Shown: positions 41,660-51,966, counted from the first letter of the stretch. The stretch: DNA of 58,952 nucleotides from Clostridiaceae bacterium (GCA_011390155.1 JAABSW010000001.1:1-58952); one strand, 5' to 3'. Made by a program: numbers and translations. Notes: generated by a model from the sequence alone, not told the origin.

Positions 41660-44134
41660 ATGGTTGACATGCCATATAGTCAAGTGTGCCAGAATGAACT
41701 GGACAGACAAAAGCGATTACATCAGCTGACCATTGATATTCTCACCAGTTTTTCCAGCGTCACGGGAGAAGAGATGGACAAGGCAATTACGGAAGCACTG
41801 GGAATGGTGATAGAATGCACCAACTCCGACAGAGCCTATGTCATTGAGTATGATTTACAGCGCATGTTGGCCAACCTGACCCATGAATGGTGTCGAGAAG
41901 GTATAGAACCTCAAATAAATAATTTTCGCGAAATTCCTCTGTCCATTGGAGCGGAAGAAGTGCGAAGTCATTTCCGAGGTGAAGCGGTGTTCATTGACCA
42001 AGTGGAGGAAATGACAGCAGGCGGTTTAAAGGAAATGCTGACAAAGCAAGGTATCAAAAGTGTCTGTACCGTTCCCATGATGGATGGTTTAAAATGTACC
42101 GGATTTGTAGGTTTTGACGCTGTACGGCATCATCACACCTATTCAGGCGACGAGAAACAGGTTTTAACAGGATTAGCCCAGGCACTGCTAGGGTTGCAAA
42201 GACGCCGCAAGGCAGAAGATGACCTTCGAAGCAATGAACTAAAAAAAACGGCGTACATCGAAAGCATGGAAGACCTGGTATTTATACTGGACGACCATCT
42301 GGTATATACACACATGTACTCCCGCAAACCAGACCTATTATATGATGGTCCTTCTTTTGCAGGGAAACACATAGACAACGTCGGTTTTCCCGAACCTGCC
42401 CATACCCTTGTAAAAACCGCTTTGGAACAGGTTCTTGAAACAGGTGAATCGCAGCACATCGACTATTACATTAATTTTCCTGAAGGTAAAAAATGGTTTT
42501 CTGCACGGGTGGTAAATATCAGAAACGAGCACAGCAAAGACGCACTGATGTATGTGTCCAGGGACATCACCCATCGCATGGAAATGGAAGAAGAGCTGAA
42601 AAAGCAAAAAAAGGTGCTGCAGACCATTACTGACAATATGTTTGATTTGGTTTCCACTGTTAATTTGAAGGGTGAATTTACCTTTGTGGGGAAATCTCAC
42701 CAGGCACTGGGCTACCAGCCAGAGGAGTTAATAGGTCATAAAGGCATACACTATGTTCATCCCGATGATCAGGAAGATGTAAACAAGGCTCGTGAAGCTT
42801 TGGGTAAGAATCCTGAAGGAGAAGTGGTTTTTGAATACAGGTGGCTTCGTGCTGACGGCAGGTATGTTTGGCTGGAAACGGTCGGCAAAATATTGAATGA
42901 TGAAGTTGGTAATTCTGATGAGATCATTTACAGTTCTCGGATTATTGATGAGCGACGCAAGCTGGAAGAAAGCCTGCGGCTTAGTGAAAATCGTTTCAGG
43001 TCCATTGTGGAAAACATGAAGGATACCCTGATTATCCATGATTTTGAAGGTAACATTGAGGAAGTTAACCAGCATGTCTGTAAACTCCTGGGTTACCAGC
43101 GCAGGGAGATGATTGGCCAAGGGTTGAAGAATTTTATTAGCAGCAAAAATGAAGCCAATTTTATCAATCGCATTGATATATTGATGCAAAGAGGCAACTT
43201 GTCTTTTGATACAGAGTACATTACCAAGGATGGCAGGCCCATTCCAGCTGAAATCAAAGCCAAGGTGGTTAACTGGGAAGGGAAAGGTCAGATTCAAAGC
43301 ATCGGCCGGGACATTACTGAACGGCTGGCTTTTATACAGGAGCTGGAAGCAGCCAAAGAAGCAGCTGAAGCTGCCAATGTGGCCAAAAGCCATTTTTTTG
43401 CTAACATGAGCCATGAAATCCGTACGCCTCTTAACGGTATGATGGGGATGCTTCAGGTATTAAAATTGACAGACCCCACAGAGGAACAGGAAGAATGTCT
43501 GCAGGCAGCAGAGCAGTCCTCAAAGATGCTATTGCAGTTGATTAATCAAGTGTTGGATTATTCGAAAATTGAATCAGAGAAGCTGCAGATAGAAAAACAT
43601 ACTTTTTACCTGTCGCAGGTGCTCCAGGAAGTTGAAATGGTAAACCGGGCTTTTTTAATGCAAAAAAAAGTCTCCTTAGCGGTAGAAGCCGCTGACCAGG
43701 TGCCAAAAAAAATGGTGGGGGACGCCTTTCGTCTGAAGCAGGTGCTGAATAATTTGGTGAACAACGCCATTAAATTCACCAACGAGGGCAGTATCCATGT
43801 CTCTGTTGTTCTAGAAGAGCCAGTTGATGAAGAAAATGGAACGGTGGTGCTGCGGTGGCAGGTAAAAGATACGGGCATTGGTATAGAAACAGATAAGCTG
43901 GACACCATTTTTGAAAGCTTTGCCCAGGCAGATAATTCCACCACCCGCAAGTATGGCGGTACCGGTTTGGGGCTCACCATTTCTAAAAGTCTTATCAATA
44001 TGATGGGCGGTTCCATCCAGGTGGTGAGTCAGTCCGGTGAGGGAACTGTGTTTACCTTTACCTGTAAAATGGAATTGCCCGGGGATGACAAGACGGGCCA
44101 AAAAATGCATCTTAGGCAGGAAATTGCTAACTAA
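41660..44134 (+). CDS. GAF-PAS multi-sensor histidine kinase without adjacent regulator
   Basis: 824-residue soluble kinase: GAF domain (about 15-180), three PAS/PAC domains (about 190-310, 315-435, 440-560), HisKA with [10 protein letters not shown] (His near 585) and HATPase_c (N-N-A-I-K-F, D-T-G-I-G-I, G-G-T-G-L-G-L). No membrane segment and no receiver or Hpt domain. Its HisKA is of the hybrid-kinase class, which usually works through a phosphorelay, so a separate receiver is needed. A convergent kinase/regulator pair lies downstream, but on the other strand. Confidence 0.9.
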   Translation: MVDMPYSQVCQNELDRQKRLHQLTIDILTSFSSVTGEEMDKAITEALGMVIECTNSDRAYVIEYDLQRMLANLTHEWCREGIEPQINNFREIPLSIGAEEVRSHFRGEAVFIDQVEEMTAGGLKEMLTKQGIKSVCTVPMMDGLKCTGFVGFDAVRHHHTYSGDEKQVLTGLAQALLGLQRRRKAEDDLRSNELKKTAYIESMEDLVFILDDHLVYTHMYSRKPDLLYDGPSFAGKHIDNVGFPEPAHTLVKTALEQVLETGESQHIDYYINFPEGKKWFSARVVNIRNEHSKDALMYVSRDITHRMEMEEELKKQKKVLQTITDNMFDLVSTVNLKGEFTFVGKSHQALGYQPEELIGHKGIHYVHPDDQEDVNKAREALGKNPEGEVVFEYRWLRADGRYVWLETVGKILNDEVGNSDEIIYSSRIIDERRKLEESLRLSENRFRSIVENMKDTLIIHDFEGNIEEVNQHVCKLLGYQRREMIGQGLKNFISSKNEANFINRIDILMQRGNLSFDTEYITKDGRPIPAEIKAKVVNWEGKGQIQSIGRDITERLAFIQELEAAKEAAEAANVAKSHFFANMSHEIRTPLNGMMGMLQVLKLTDPTEEQEECLQAAEQSSKMLLQLINQVLDYSKIESEKLQIEKHTFYLSQVLQEVEMVNRAFLMQKKVSLAVEAADQVPKKMVGDAFRLKQVLNNLVNNAIKFTNEGSIHVSVVLEEPVDEENGTVVLRWQVKDTGIGIETDKLDTIFESFAQADNSTTRKYGGTGLGLTISKSLINMMGGSIQVVSQSGEGTVFTFTCKMELPGDDKTGQKMHLRQEIAN

Positions 44135-44165
44135 ATGCAACAGGGTACAATTAAATACTGGTCAT

Positions 44166-44212
44166 AACAAAAAGGATGCAATCAGCAACAATGCCATGCA
44201 TCCTTTTGTTTG
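44166..44212. terminator. Bidirectional terminator
   Basis: AAAAGGATGCA (44170-44180) pairs with TGCATCCTTTT (44197-44207) with A/T runs outside, between two convergent kinase genes. Confidence 0.85.
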
Positions 44213-44241
44213 TCCAACAAACTGGGTCATCCTGCTGATGA

Positions 44242-45540
44242 TTAAATGTTCCCAATGGGCAATACCACCTGAAGGGTAGTGCCTTTTCCTGGAAAACTGC
44301 TAACCTGAATGGTTCCTTGATGAAGGTCCAGGATTCGCTTAACCAGTGTCAGGCCAAGGCCACTGCCTTCAGAAGTATGAGAGGTATCTCCCTGGAAGAA
44401 TTTATCAAAAATATGAGCCTGTTCATCTTCTTTCATACCGATACCTTCATCAGTGATTACCACAGACACTCCCTCTGTGATATGACTCAGGGTAACGGTT
44501 ACGATCCCTTTGGATTCTGAAAATTTTATGGCATTGTTTAACAAATTAATCCATACTTGTTGCAGCAGTTCTTCATCGCCGGCCAGCATGGCCCGGTCCA
44601 GGTCAATGTTCCAGTGTATCTTTTTTTTATCCCATTCAGGTTCCAGCAGAAGAATACATTTGCGAAGTTGTTCGTCTAAAGAAAATGACTCATTTCGATG
44701 AACAATTTCCTGGCTTTCCAACTTTGAGAGACGGATCATGTTGGTAGAAAGGTGTGACAGTCTGGAAGATTCTTCTTCTATGATCCTCAAATAATCATGC
44801 CGCTCTTCTTCTGATAAATTGTCTTGCTGGAGTAATTTGGAAAATCCCTGAATAGAGGCGATGGGTGTTTTGAACTCATGAGACACGTTACTGATAAAAT
44901 CTTTCCGTAATGTGTCGATGTGCTTTAGCTCCATAGCCATGGTGTTAAAATGGTTTGCCAGTTGTCCAATTTCGTCGTCACTGTCATAATCCACCTGTAC
45001 ATCAAAATTACCCCTTGATATTTCCCGTGTGGCATCGGTTAAACGAAGTACAGGCTTCACAATACGCCTGGCGGTCATCATCATGAGCAAAGCACCAATG
45101 AACACGAAGGAAATGAAAGAATACCAATTACGGGAAGCAGTGATCTTCAGAATGGTGTTATGGGGCTGAAGTCTGATCTGGTAGACTGTGTTTTCAAAGA
45201 CTAAAAAGGTGTGGGTTTTACCCCATTTTCCCTCTGAGAATATCTGAACCTCTCCGTTATCCATTTGTATGAACTTCGTGGTACTCACAGTTGAAAGGGT
45301 TTCGGAATCAATAACCTTGACATCATACATAAAACCGGACACAATTTCTGCGATTTCGCCGGGATTAAGACTTGTTTTTTTGGAAAGTTCAACAATGGTG
45401 GTGGCAATGGCCTCCTGGCTTTGTCTTATTTCATGTCGCAACTCCGGGGTTAGGAACACAGCTGTTACAAAAGACAGGATTGACGATATGATAATCAGTG
45501 CTGTAAAGGTCAGCGTTAATTTGATGGCAATTTTTTTCAT
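44242..45540 (-). CDS. Membrane sensor histidine kinase with HAMP domain
   Basis: 432-residue kinase of classical layout: membrane helix about 8-30, extracytoplasmic sensor about 31-140, second helix about 141-160, HAMP about 160-212, HisKA with S-H-E-F-K-T-P-I-A-S (His near 220) and HATPase_c with D-E-G-I-G-M and G-S-G-L-G-L. ATG overlaps the regulator's stop by 4 bases, so the pair is translated together. Signal unknown. Confidence 0.92.
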   Translation of the reverse strand: MKKIAIKLTLTFTALIIISSILSFVTAVFLTPELRHEIRQSQEAIATTIVELSKKTSLNPGEIAEIVSGFMYDVKVIDSETLSTVSTTKFIQMDNGEVQIFSEGKWGKTHTFLVFENTVYQIRLQPHNTILKITASRNWYSFISFVFIGALLMMMTARRIVKPVLRLTDATREISRGNFDVQVDYDSDDEIGQLANHFNTMAMELKHIDTLRKDFISNVSHEFKTPIASIQGFSKLLQQDNLSEEERHDYLRIIEEESSRLSHLSTNMIRLSKLESQEIVHRNESFSLDEQLRKCILLLEPEWDKKKIHWNIDLDRAMLAGDEELLQQVWINLLNNAIKFSESKGIVTVTLSHITEGVSVVITDEGIGMKEDEQAHIFDKFFQGDTSHTSEGSGLGLTLVKRILDLHQGTIQVSSFPGKGTTLQVVLPIGNI

Positions 45541-46232
45541 AAAGGTTCATCCTTTTGATCTTCTGGTTTTACTGCTTTATAACCTAAACCTCGCACAGTC
45601 ACAATCTGAAAATCCCTCCAACCGGAAAAACGTTCCCGCAAACGTTTTACATGTACGTCCACTGTTCGTTCATCACTCTCCGCCTCCATGCCCCAGATTT
45701 CGTCCATCAACTGCTGTCTCGTGAAAATTTGTTTTTGGTGGCTGAGCAGTTTGAAGAGCAGGTAAAATTCTTTTTTAGGAAGCACCAGTGTTTCTTTATG
45801 CCGGGAAACTTCAAGTGTGTCATAGTTCAATGTCATGTCGCCCACTGTCAACTTATGATCATTCATGATATTGGCCCTGCGTAGTAAGGCCGCGATGCGC
45901 AGCACCATTTCATCCATGTCGATGGGTTTGACCATATAATCATCCGTACCTGCCTTAAACCCTTTTTTCTTATCCTCCAAACTATCCCGGGCGGTTACAA
46001 TAAGGATGGGAAGCTGAAACCCTGCCTCCCGCAGGGAGTTTGTCAAGTCATAACCATCCATACGAGGCATCATTACATCGCTAACCATCAAATCGATGTG
46101 CTGGGTGTCCAGCAAGTTCAAGGCTTCCTCACCATCATTGGCACAGAAAACAACATAGCCGTGTTGTTTTAGTACAGCACTCATGAGCTTTTGAAGGTTT
46201 TTGTCATCCTCCACCACAAGAATATGAAACAA
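45537..46232 (-). CDS. OmpR-family response regulator
   Basis: 231 residues. Receiver with acidic pair E-D-D, Asp near 51 in L-M-V-S-D-V-M-M-P and Lys in M-V-K-P-I; winged helix ending R-G-L-G-Y-K-A. Starts with TTG at 46232, 7 bases after AGGAGG. First gene of a two-gene operon with the HAMP kinase. Confidence 0.92.
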   Translation of the reverse strand: MFHILVVEDDKNLQKLMSAVLKQHGYVVFCANDGEEALNLLDTQHIDLMVSDVMMPRMDGYDLTNSLREAGFQLPILIVTARDSLEDKKKGFKAGTDDYMVKPIDMDEMVLRIAALLRRANIMNDHKLTVGDMTLNYDTLEVSRHKETLVLPKKEFYLLFKLLSHQKQIFTRQQLMDEIWGMEAESDERTVDVHVKRLRERFSGWRDFQIVTVRGLGYKAVKPEDQKDEPL

Positions 46233-46279
46233 CTTGAGACCTCCTTTTCATAGCATCTAGTGTTAACCATATTCTAACA

Positions 46280-46338
46280 TAAACAAAAATAAATGTGCCA
46301 GACCGGCTTTCCCTGATCAGCGGAAAGTGGGTCTGGCT
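46280..46338 (-). terminator. Rho-independent terminator of the YugP/small-protein unit
   Basis: On the minus strand GCCAGACC and GGTCTGGC pair, with inner arms CTTTCC/GGAAAG, a long stem followed by an A/T-rich run (ATTTATTTTTG). It ends transcripts coming from 47234. Confidence 0.8.
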
Positions 46339-46376
46339 AGAGCTTTGGGTATTGCTGTGTTATTACGTTTTTTGGA

Positions 46377-46514
46377 TTAATGATTACGTGTGTGGTCGTC
46401 CTTGCGGTGCAGTTCCCTAAACCTAATAGCCTGAAGATGCACAGTGAGCAACAAAGCAGGGACCAATAAAAACAAAATGGGGTTAAAAGTAAGGTTTATG
46501 GCATGTTCCTGCAA
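46377..46514 (-). CDS. Small single-span membrane protein (45 aa)
   Basis: A short gene starting with TTG at 46514 after AGAGGTG, ending TAA at 46377. The 45 residues have a hydrophobic centre (N-P-I-L-F-L-L-V-P-A-L-L-L) and a basic/His-rich tail (R-F-R-E-L-H-R-K-D-D-H). It lies 21 bases downstream of the YugP-type protease and before that unit's terminator, so it is probably co-transcribed and may be a partner or regulator of the protease. Family not recognised. Confidence 0.55.
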   Translation of the reverse strand: MQEHAINLTFNPILFLLVPALLLTVHLQAIRFRELHRKDDHTRNH

Positions 46515-46535
46515 GGAAGTCACCTCTTTCTAAAA

Positions 46536-47234
46536 TTAAGAACGGCTGTTGCGTATTAAAATGAGTCGGATCATTTGGGCCACACCTGCAGCCATGGCTG
46601 CAACGTAAGTAAGGGCAGCGGCATTTAGTACTTTTTTTGCCCCGGCAGACTCATCCTGGGTGATAAAACCGTTGGTGTCCAGTAACTGCATGGCCCTGGT
46701 GCTGGCATTAAATTCCACGGGAAGGGTGATGATCTGGAATAAGACGGCGGCACCGAATAGAAGGATGCCCACATCCATTAACCCTTGAAAAGCGGGAAGG
46801 ATTAGTCCGATGATAATAAAAAACCAGGCGGCTGAAGAACCGAAACGGGCTATGGGGAACACCATGTTTCGAAGTGACAGGGGCACATAACCATTGGCAT
46901 GCTGGATGGCGTGGCCCACTTCATGTGCTGCAACGCTGACAGAAGCAATGGAGCTGTTGCGGTAGACATCGTTGGACAGGCGTAACACCCGGTTCCTGGG
47001 ATCATAATGATCACTTAGTTGGCCGGCGGATACTTCGATGGGCACATCTTCCAATCCAGCCTCGTTTAAGAGAACCCTGGCCACTTGAGCACCGGTGTAT
47101 CCTTTTCTGGTGGGAACCCGTAGGTATTTGGCGAAACTGGATTTTACCCTGCTTTGAGCGTATAAGGTAAGCAGGATGGTGGGAATTAAAATCAAAATGG
47201 TGGGATCAAATCCAAAACCCATGGGAAAAAACAT
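46536..47234 (-). CDS. YugP-type membrane zinc metallopeptidase
   Basis: 232-residue membrane protease. An N-terminal helix (about 5-22), the zinc motif A-A-H-E-V-G-H-A-I-Q (about 103-112) and three further helices fit the YugP/Zn_peptidase_2 family (usual length about 225-235). Function of the family is unclear. GAGGAGGAA precedes the ATG. Single transcription unit with the small gene at 46377. Confidence 0.9.
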   Translation of the reverse strand: MFFPMGFGFDPTILILIPTILLTLYAQSRVKSSFAKYLRVPTRKGYTGAQVARVLLNEAGLEDVPIEVSAGQLSDHYDPRNRVLRLSNDVYRNSSIASVSVAAHEVGHAIQHANGYVPLSLRNMVFPIARFGSSAAWFFIIIGLILPAFQGLMDVGILLFGAAVLFQIITLPVEFNASTRAMQLLDTNGFITQDESAGAKKVLNAAALTYVAAMAAGVAQMIRLILIRNSRS

Positions 47235-47291
47235 GGTTCATTCCTCCTCTTGATGAATAATCAATAAATGTTACCTGGCATAGGTTATTCT

Positions 47292-47319
47292 TTTATAATA
47301 ACATTCTACTAGTAGTTAA
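47292..47319 (-). promoter_or_regulatory. Putative promoter of the YugP-type gene
   Basis: Minus strand: -35 TTAACT (47319-47314), 16-base spacer, -10 TATAAA (47297-47292). Confidence 0.4.
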
Positions 47320-47482
47320 TGAACTAAATATGAACCGGGGAAGCCAAGTTTTAGATAAACACGTTAGTCACTTAAGAATCCTGTTTATGGATGAATCCAT
47401 ATTTTTAATTGACAACATCTTCGCCAGGGGCGATGATGGTAAAAGAGAGAAAAGATGGAATTTGGAGAGGTGTTGATAAAAG

Positions 47483-48094
47483 ATGCAGGTGTTTGCCTAT
47501 GACGAAAAAGAAATGAAATACCTGAAAAGCAGAGACCATAAGCTGGGCGAAGTGATCGACCGCATGGGACATCTGGAGGTGGAGGTGATGACCGATGTAT
47601 TCACAGCCTTGGTATTCAGTATTATCAACCAGCAGGTGTCCAGCAAGGCAGCCGACACGGTGTGGGCACGGTTGCTGGAAATGACGGGAACCATGACACC
47701 AGAAGCCATTCTGAACATGGAGCCGGAGGCGCTGCAAAAATGCGGCACCACCCATAAGAAAATAAGTTATATCCGGGGTATTGCAGAGGCAGTGGTCTCA
47801 GGCCAGGTGGACTTTACCCAACTTCGTCATATGAGTAATAAGCAGGTGATTAATCATCTGTCATCCCTTCATGGGATTGGCCCCTGGACAGCCGAAATGC
47901 TGCTGATTTTTTCCTTAAACCGTTACGATGTGGTCAGTTATGACGACCTGGCCATTCGCCGGGCCATAATGAAGCTTTATGGGTTAACCGAATTAACCAA
48001 GGAACAATTTCAGCGCTACCGGAAACGATACTCACCCTACGGATCGGTTGCATCCCTTTATTTGTGGGAGTTGTCAGTGGAGCAAAGTGAATGA
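47483..48094 (+). CDS. DNA-3-methyladenine glycosylase (HhH-GPD, AlkA type)
   Basis: 203-residue base-excision repair enzyme. The helix-hairpin-helix L-H-G-I-G-P-W-T-A-E-M (about 131-141) and the catalytic Asp in D-D-L-A-I-R-R (about 153-159) are clear; there is no iron-sulfur Cys set, so it is the AlkA rather than Nth branch. It removes alkylated purines. GGAGAGG lies upstream. TTGACA at 47409 may be its -35 box, with a poor -10. Confidence 0.88.
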   Translation: MQVFAYDEKEMKYLKSRDHKLGEVIDRMGHLEVEVMTDVFTALVFSIINQQVSSKAADTVWARLLEMTGTMTPEAILNMEPEALQKCGTTHKKISYIRGIAEAVVSGQVDFTQLRHMSNKQVINHLSSLHGIGPWTAEMLLIFSLNRYDVVSYDDLAIRRAIMKLYGLTELTKEQFQRYRKRYSPYGSVASLYLWELSVEQSE

Positions 48095-48170
48095 ACTCGT
48101 TGACAGGATGGTTGCATGATACCAAGACTGTGGTAACATGAAACTGATAGCATGAGAGAGGAGGATGTTC

Positions 48171-49565
48171 ATGAAAACACTAATTAAACAGGGCACCATT
48201 GTGACGGCACAGGAGGAATTTTTGGGGGACATTCTGGTTGAAGACGAGAAAATTACTGCCATTGGGCAGGGCCTGTCCATTGAGGCAGACCAGGTAGTGG
48301 ATGCCACAGGACTGTATGTGTTGCCAGGTGGTATTGACCAGCATGTTCATTTTTCCTTCACCTATAAGACGGCCAGGGTTAGGGGTTTTGAAACTTCAAA
48401 TGCTGCCATTGTGGGCGGCACAACCACTGTCATTGAATTTGTCAACCAGGAACCAGGTAAAGGCATTGCTGAGTCCATTAAACATTATGAGCAGCAGGAA
48501 GTGGTGGGTACGGCCATGGCGGATTATTCCTTCCACGGTATCGTTTTTGAAGCCACGGACGCTGTTTTTGATGAAATTCCCAGTCTGCCAGAAGCGGGGA
48601 TTCCCACCCTGAAATTGTTCATGGCTTACAAAGGTTTTCCATACCATTGTGATGATGAAGCCATCTTTAGGGCACTGAAAGCCTCCAAGGGTACCGGGGT
48701 CACCATCATGGTCCACGCTGAGAATGCGGATGTCATTGATGTGTTGCAAAAGGAATGTCTCTCCAGAGGTCAGACAGAGCCTTATTATCATGCCGTCACC
48801 CGACCACCCTATGTGGAGGTGGAGGCCACCCAGCGGGCCATTAACCTGGCTATATTGGCAGAAGCCCCGCTTTATGTGGTGCATGTGTCTGCTAAAGAAG
48901 CCATGGAGGCCATCCGGGATGCCAACACCAAAGGTTATCCCATCTATGGTGAAACTTGCACCCATTACCTGACCCTGGACACAGAAAACCTGGCCAAACC
49001 AAATTTTGAAGGGGCAAAATACGTCTGTTCACCAGCCCTCCGGTCGGAAGAGCACCGGGAAGCTTTGTGGCAGGCAGTGAACAAGGGTTGGCTTAACGCT
49101 GTCAGTTCGGATCATTGTGGTTTTGACTGGAAGGAGCAGAAGCACCTGGGTTTTGGAGACTTTACCAGCATTCCAAACGGTGCTCCTGGATTGGAAAACC
49201 GACTGGGAGTCTTATGGACCCAGGGAGTGGAAAAAGGCAAAATCACCCGGTCTAAACTGGTGGATCTTTTTGCCACTACACCTGCCAGGGTAAACGGCAT
49301 AGATCACTGTAAGGGACACATAGGCCTTGGGTATGACGCTGACCTGGTGCTATACAACCCCAACCACCGTTCAGTGATTTCCTGGGAAACCAGTCTTCAG
49401 GGAGTCGATTTCAACACTTACGAAGGCATGGAACAGATTGGTCGGCCGGAAAAGGTGTTTCTCCGAGGTCAGCTGGTGGTGGATGAAGGCAAATACACCG
49501 GTGAAAAGGGACAGGGAAAATTTATTGCAGGGAAACCCTTTGGACTTAGTTACCAAGGGGTATAA
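48171..49565 (+). CDS. Dihydropyrimidinase / D-hydantoinase
   Basis: 464-residue cyclic amidohydrolase. Metal ligands: H-V-H in G-G-I-D-Q-H-V-H (about 57-64), carbamylated Lys in L-K-L-F-M-A-Y-K (about 150), His in M-V-H-A-E-N and V-V-H-V-S, Asp in S-S-D-H-C-G. The family opens dihydropyrimidine or hydantoin rings. ATG 48171 is 6 bases after AGGAGG; the ATG at 48165 overlaps that spacing. No other pyrimidine-degradation gene is beside it. A terminator follows. Confidence 0.9.
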   Translation: MKTLIKQGTIVTAQEEFLGDILVEDEKITAIGQGLSIEADQVVDATGLYVLPGGIDQHVHFSFTYKTARVRGFETSNAAIVGGTTTVIEFVNQEPGKGIAESIKHYEQQEVVGTAMADYSFHGIVFEATDAVFDEIPSLPEAGIPTLKLFMAYKGFPYHCDDEAIFRALKASKGTGVTIMVHAENADVIDVLQKECLSRGQTEPYYHAVTRPPYVEVEATQRAINLAILAEAPLYVVHVSAKEAMEAIRDANTKGYPIYGETCTHYLTLDTENLAKPNFEGAKYVCSPALRSEEHREALWQAVNKGWLNAVSSDHCGFDWKEQKHLGFGDFTSIPNGAPGLENRLGVLWTQGVEKGKITRSKLVDLFATTPARVNGIDHCKGHIGLGYDADLVLYNPNHRSVISWETSLQGVDFNTYEGMEQIGRPEKVFLRGQLVVDEGKYTGEKGQGKFIAGKPFGLSYQGV

Positions 49566-49580
49566 CGTAACAAAGTACAC

Positions 49581-49613
49581 AAAAAGGGGCATCTAAGAAG
49601 AGGCTCCTTTTTG
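49581..49613 (+). terminator. Rho-independent terminator
   Basis: AAAAAGGGGC pairs with GCTCCTTTTT (10 pairs with one G-T), followed by TTG. Ends the hydantoinase gene. Confidence 0.75.
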
Positions 49614-49642
49614 TTGAAATATTGGAGAAAGGACGTGGCACT

Positions 49643-51775
49643 ATGAATGGTGAAAGTTACAAAAACCAGGAGAACTATGATGATCTGTTGAACCTGTATG
49701 TAAAAAACCTAAAGCCCATTGACAAGATCAATGGTTTTAATGTAAGGCCCGGGTTCTATGATGACTACGGCACAGTGGTGATTCCTGGCGGTGTCAGCTT
49801 TTCCGTGCATTCTCAGAATGCTACATCCATCACGCTGGCCCTGTTTAAGCGGGAAGCCTTGGAACCCTATGCCATGATCCCCTTTCCGGATACCTACCGC
49901 GTTGGTCATGTGTATGCTATGATTGTTTTTGGTCTGGACATAGAGGAATTTGAGTATGCATACGTGGTGGAGGGACCTTGGGAGCCGGGTGAGGGACTGA
50001 TTTTTGATAAAACAAAATACCTGTTGGATCCCTACGCCCGGGCGGTAACAGGGCAAAGCAAATGGGGAGTAAAGCGAGAGGGCAACAACCAGTATTACGG
50101 TCGGGTGGTGGCCAGTGAGTTTGATTGGGGAAATTCCAAACAACCCTACATCCCTATGGAGGACTTAATCATTTACGAACTCCATGTCCGTGGTTTTACC
50201 AATGATCCTTCCTCAAAAGTTACCCACAGGGGTACTTTTGCTGGACTTATGGAAAAAATCCCCTACTTGCTGGAACTGGGGGTTAACGCCGTGGAACTGA
50301 TGCCCATTTTTGAGTTTGACGAAACGCTTGATCGCAGGGAAGTAGACGGGAAAGTGCTGCTGGACTACTGGGGCTATAACCCGGTCTGCTTTTTTGCGCC
50401 TAACACAAGCTATACAGCAGACCAAGAATATAACCGGGAAGGGAAAGAACTGAAGACCCTCATTAAAAAATTGAATGAAAACGGTATTGAGGTGTTTCTT
50501 GATGTGGTGTTTAACCATACGGCAGAAGGCAACGAGAAAGGTCCTTACATATCTCTCAAGGGCTTCGACAACAATATTTATTACATGCTCACTCCTGACG
50601 GCAAGTATTACAATTTCAGCGGCTGTGGTAATACGTTAAATTGCAACCACCCTGTTGTCCAGCGTATGATTCTTGACTGTCTCCGGTACTGGGTGATTGA
50701 ATACCGGGTGGATGGTTTTCGTTTTGACCTGGCTTCCATTTTAGGAAGAAACGAGGATGGCAATCCTATGAAAAATCCGCCTTTGTTGCAGAACTTGGCT
50801 TTTGACCCTGTTTTGGCCAATGTGAAGTTGATTGCAGAAGCCTGGGATGCAGGCGGACTTTACCAGGTAGGCACTTTTTCTTCTCTGAACCGTTGGTCTG
50901 AATGGAACGGCAAATACAGGGATGACCTGCGCCGTTTTCTAAAAGGTGATCCAGGCATGGCTGTAGAGGCTGCTGAACGAATTGCTGGTTCCATGGATTT
51001 GTATGATCCTGAATACAGGGGTCTCAATGCTTCTGTCAATTTTATCACCTGTCACGATGGTTTCACCCTCAATGACCTTTATTCCTACAATAATAAACAC
51101 AACGAAGGCAATGGCTGGAACAACACCGATGGGGAGGACCATAATTATAGTTGGAATTGTGGGGTGGAAGGGGAGACAGATGATCCGGAGGTGCTTGTAC
51201 TGCGGAAGCGAATGATGAAAAACGCCATTGCGGTGCTGCTGTCTAGTCATGGCACCCCTATGTTGTTGTCCGGTGATGAATTTGGAAACACCCAGTGGGG
51301 AAATAACAACGCCTATTGCCAGGACAATGAAATCTCATGGCTTAACTGGCAGCAACTGGAAGAAAACCAGGAAATGTTTCAGTTTGTCAAACAGATGATT
51401 CAGGTACGAAAAAAACACCCTGTATTGCGTGCGCCGAACCAGCAAGCCTGTTGCGGATTGCCTTTTGTCAGTAAACACGGGGCCCATCCCTGGCAGATGG
51501 ATGAGTGGGAAGAAAACCGGGTGATTGGGGTTATGTATGCCGGCAAAACAATGGACGATGAAAGAACTGAAGTCATCTATGTGGCTGTGAATGCTCACTG
51601 GGAGGAACAAACCGTTCATTTGCCTTCAGTATCCCAAGGTAAAAGATGGCATGTTATGGTGGATACCTCCAGACCGATGGGTGAGGAAATCAATCTGGAA
51701 GAGAAAAAAATGCCCCGGGTTAAGGATCTTGTCAACATTCATCCCAGATCAGTTATGTTGTTTAAGGCCATGTAA
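49643..51775 (+). CDS. glgX: Glycogen debranching enzyme, GlgX/isoamylase type
   Basis: About 710 residues, GH13_11-like. N-terminal CBM48-type region (F-S-V-H-S-Q-N-A, about 53-60), catalytic D-G-F-R-F-D-L-A-S-I-L-G (Asp nucleophile near 362), I-A-E-A-W-D-A-G-G (Glu near 396) and C-H-D-G-F-T-L-N-D (Asp near 472). It removes alpha-1,6 branches. ATG 49643 follows GAAAGGA; TTG 49622 is an alternative seven codons upstream. Complements the branching enzyme at 38655, though separated by 9 kb. Confidence 0.9.
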   Translation: MNGESYKNQENYDDLLNLYVKNLKPIDKINGFNVRPGFYDDYGTVVIPGGVSFSVHSQNATSITLALFKREALEPYAMIPFPDTYRVGHVYAMIVFGLDIEEFEYAYVVEGPWEPGEGLIFDKTKYLLDPYARAVTGQSKWGVKREGNNQYYGRVVASEFDWGNSKQPYIPMEDLIIYELHVRGFTNDPSSKVTHRGTFAGLMEKIPYLLELGVNAVELMPIFEFDETLDRREVDGKVLLDYWGYNPVCFFAPNTSYTADQEYNREGKELKTLIKKLNENGIEVFLDVVFNHTAEGNEKGPYISLKGFDNNIYYMLTPDGKYYNFSGCGNTLNCNHPVVQRMILDCLRYWVIEYRVDGFRFDLASILGRNEDGNPMKNPPLLQNLAFDPVLANVKLIAEAWDAGGLYQVGTFSSLNRWSEWNGKYRDDLRRFLKGDPGMAVEAAERIAGSMDLYDPEYRGLNASVNFITCHDGFTLNDLYSYNNKHNEGNGWNNTDGEDHNYSWNCGVEGETDDPEVLVLRKRMMKNAIAVLLSSHGTPMLLSGDEFGNTQWGNNNAYCQDNEISWLNWQQLEENQEMFQFVKQMIQVRKKHPVLRAPNQQACCGLPFVSKHGAHPWQMDEWEENRVIGVMYAGKTMDDERTEVIYVAVNAHWEEQTVHLPSVSQGKRWHVMVDTSRPMGEEINLEEKKMPRVKDLVNIHPRSVMLFKAM

Positions 51776-51853
51776 AACGATGAACCTGTAGCATCCAGTT
51801 ATCAAAGGGACTTATTGAATGCATTTGAGAATCAGGAATTTACTGATTGGTAC

Positions 51854-51870
51854 TTATTCACAATGAATAA
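51854..51870. promoter_or_regulatory. Perfect inverted repeat upstream of molybdopterin-binding gene
   Basis: TTATTCA-CAA-TGAATAA, a perfect 7-3-7 palindrome, about 100 bases before the start at 51967 and about 80 bases after glgX. Candidate operator; no T run, so not a terminator. Confidence 0.5.
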
Positions 51871-51966
51871 AGTGCACAATTATCATACAATGCAAGTAAT
51901 GAATGATCATATCGTTTAATAGCAGGAGTGGTAAAGCTAAAATGATAGTTAAATGAGGTGGAGAAT

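Noticed and set aside
42728-43414. Open frame of 228 codons on the minus strand
   Set aside because: Antisense to the PAS/HisKA part of the kinase at 41660; no start signal.
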